Below, one piece after another: positions 12,751-13,372 of a DNA stretch of 13,372 nt (the first letter of the stretch is position 1; every line of letters begins with the position of its first letter). Under the pieces are notes generated by a model that saw nothing but the letters and a program-made list of their open reading frames with translations, searched no databases and had not been told where the DNA came from. The position numbers and the translations under genes are program-made. The DNA comes from Luminiphilus sp. GTDB taxonomy: Bacteria > Pseudomonadota > Gammaproteobacteria > Pseudomonadales > Halieaceae. The stretch covers positions 1-13,372 of the forward strand of contig JAHEJH010000019.1 in the NCBI GenBank assembly GCA_024638905.1, read 5' to 3'.

Positions 12751-13372
12751 ATGACGATTCGATATGACGGCAAAGTAGCGCTGGTGACCGGCGCCGGCGG
12801 TGGTTTGGGCAGAAGCCATGCCATTGAACTGGCCAAGCGGGGCGCCAAGGTGGTGGTGAATGACCTCGGTGGCTCTGTCTCGGGGGAAGGGGCGAACTCG
12901 CAGGCCTCCCTTGATGTCGTGGCAGAAATCGAAGCATTTGGTGGCGAGGCCATGGCCCATGGCGCCAACGTGGCAGACCTGGATCAGGTAAAGGACATGG
13001 TCGCGCAGACCATGGACCGTTGGGGTCGTCTCGATATCCTCGTCAATAACGCCGGTATTCTCCGGGACAAGAGCTTCTCTAAAGGGTCAATCGAGGACTT
13101 CCGGTTGGTGGCCGATGTGCACCTGATGGGCACCGCTCACTGCACCAAAGCGTGCTGGGACATTATGAAAGAGCAGGAATACGGCCGCATTGTGGTGACC
13201 TCTTCCTCCAGCGGTCTCTACGGCAACTTCGGGCAAACCAACTACGGTGCCGCGAAGATGGGTGTCGTCGGCATGATGAATACGCTGGCGCAAGAGGGCG
13301 CCAAGTACAACGTCAAAATCAATGCGCTGGCGCCTACAGCGGGCACACGGATGACCGAGGGTCTCATTGATG
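12751..13372 (+). CDS. Short-chain dehydrogenase, (3R)-hydroxyacyl-CoA dehydrogenase-like (partial)
   Basis: The first 207 residues of a classical SDR; the gene runs off the right edge. TGAGGGLG (13-20) is the nucleotide-binding glycine motif, NNAG (99-102) the structural motif, and Ser152, Tyr165 and Lys169 the catalytic set. NDLGGSVSGEG (37-47), NNAGILRDKSF (99-109) and LYGNFGQTNYGAAK (156-169) closely match the dehydrogenase domain of peroxisomal multifunctional enzyme 2 (HSD17B4) as I recall it, and NAD is favoured by Asp38 after the second strand. It would oxidise the (3R)-hydroxyacyl-CoA made by the preceding MaoC protein. ATG at 12751 with AGGAG 7 nt upstream. Whether it carries further domains beyond the SDR is hidden by the window edge. 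Confidence 0.9.
   Translation, partial: MTIRYDGKVALVTGAGGGLGRSHAIELAKRGAKVVVNDLGGSVSGEGANSQASLDVVAEIEAFGGEAMAHGANVADLDQVKDMVAQTMDRWGRLDILVNNAGILRDKSFSKGSIEDFRLVADVHLMGTAHCTKACWDIMKEQEYGRIVVTSSSSGLYGNFGQTNYGAAKMGVVGMMNTLAQEGAKYNVKINALAPTAGTRMTEGLID

Noticed and set aside
1..13372. CRISPR arrays, tRNA or rRNA genes, insertion sequences, integrase attachment sites
   Set aside because: No regularly spaced direct repeats, cloverleaf-like sequence, transposase motifs or flanking duplications were seen on reading the window.

Overview
The window reads as ordinary chromosomal DNA from a free-living, probably marine, gammaproteobacterium. The evidence is a moderately GC-rich composition, an Lrp-type regulator very like the enterobacterial one, a ZntB-type CorA transporter, and a dense layout with Shine-Dalgarno (SD) sites close to GGAG. 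I see no tRNA, rRNA, CRISPR array, insertion sequence or phage gene. The assignment to a group is inference from protein resemblance only.

Left part (1-2300, all minus strand): the start of a 2-oxo-acid/acetoin dehydrogenase operon in the order E1 alpha (1161-2141), E1 beta (146-1147), E2 (runs off the left edge). The proteins most resemble AcoA and AcoB. A good sigma70-like promoter lies at 2260-2288, followed by a leader of about 110 nt with a strong dyad. Between it and the next gene is a 15-nt-periodic tract (2413-2535) that reads as pentapeptide-like repeats on both strands.

Middle (2513-6821, minus strand): a phospholipase D-family (two HKD motifs) lipoprotein, an exported or membrane-anchored GH1 protein with altered substrate-binding residues, and a ZntB-like divalent metal transporter. 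All three are envelope proteins, and zntB and the GH1 gene may be co-transcribed.

Right-middle (6968-10656): a PLP-dependent group II (aromatic-L-amino-acid-type) decarboxylase, a small basic protein of unknown function, and alanine dehydrogenase, all on the minus strand. An Lrp/AsnC regulator is divergent from ald. The AT-rich divergent region carries repeated TAAGAT elements suited to Lrp-type binding, and the ald SD lies in a small hairpin. This looks like an amino-acid-responsive ald locus.

Right end (10988-13372, plus strand): an operon of an ACAD10/11-like acyl-CoA dehydrogenase, a MaoC-type hydratase and a short-chain dehydrogenase resembling the (3R)-hydroxyacyl-CoA dehydrogenase domain of peroxisomal multifunctional enzyme 2. 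Together they could run an R-stereospecific beta-oxidation round on an unidentified acyl-CoA. The 331-nt region before the operon holds several stacked inverted repeats, including a 25-bp AT-rich palindrome.

I do not find a clear new defence or mobile system. The items most worth follow-up are the unusual GH1 protein, the R-specific oxidation operon with its structured upstream region, and the two-strand pentapeptide tract.
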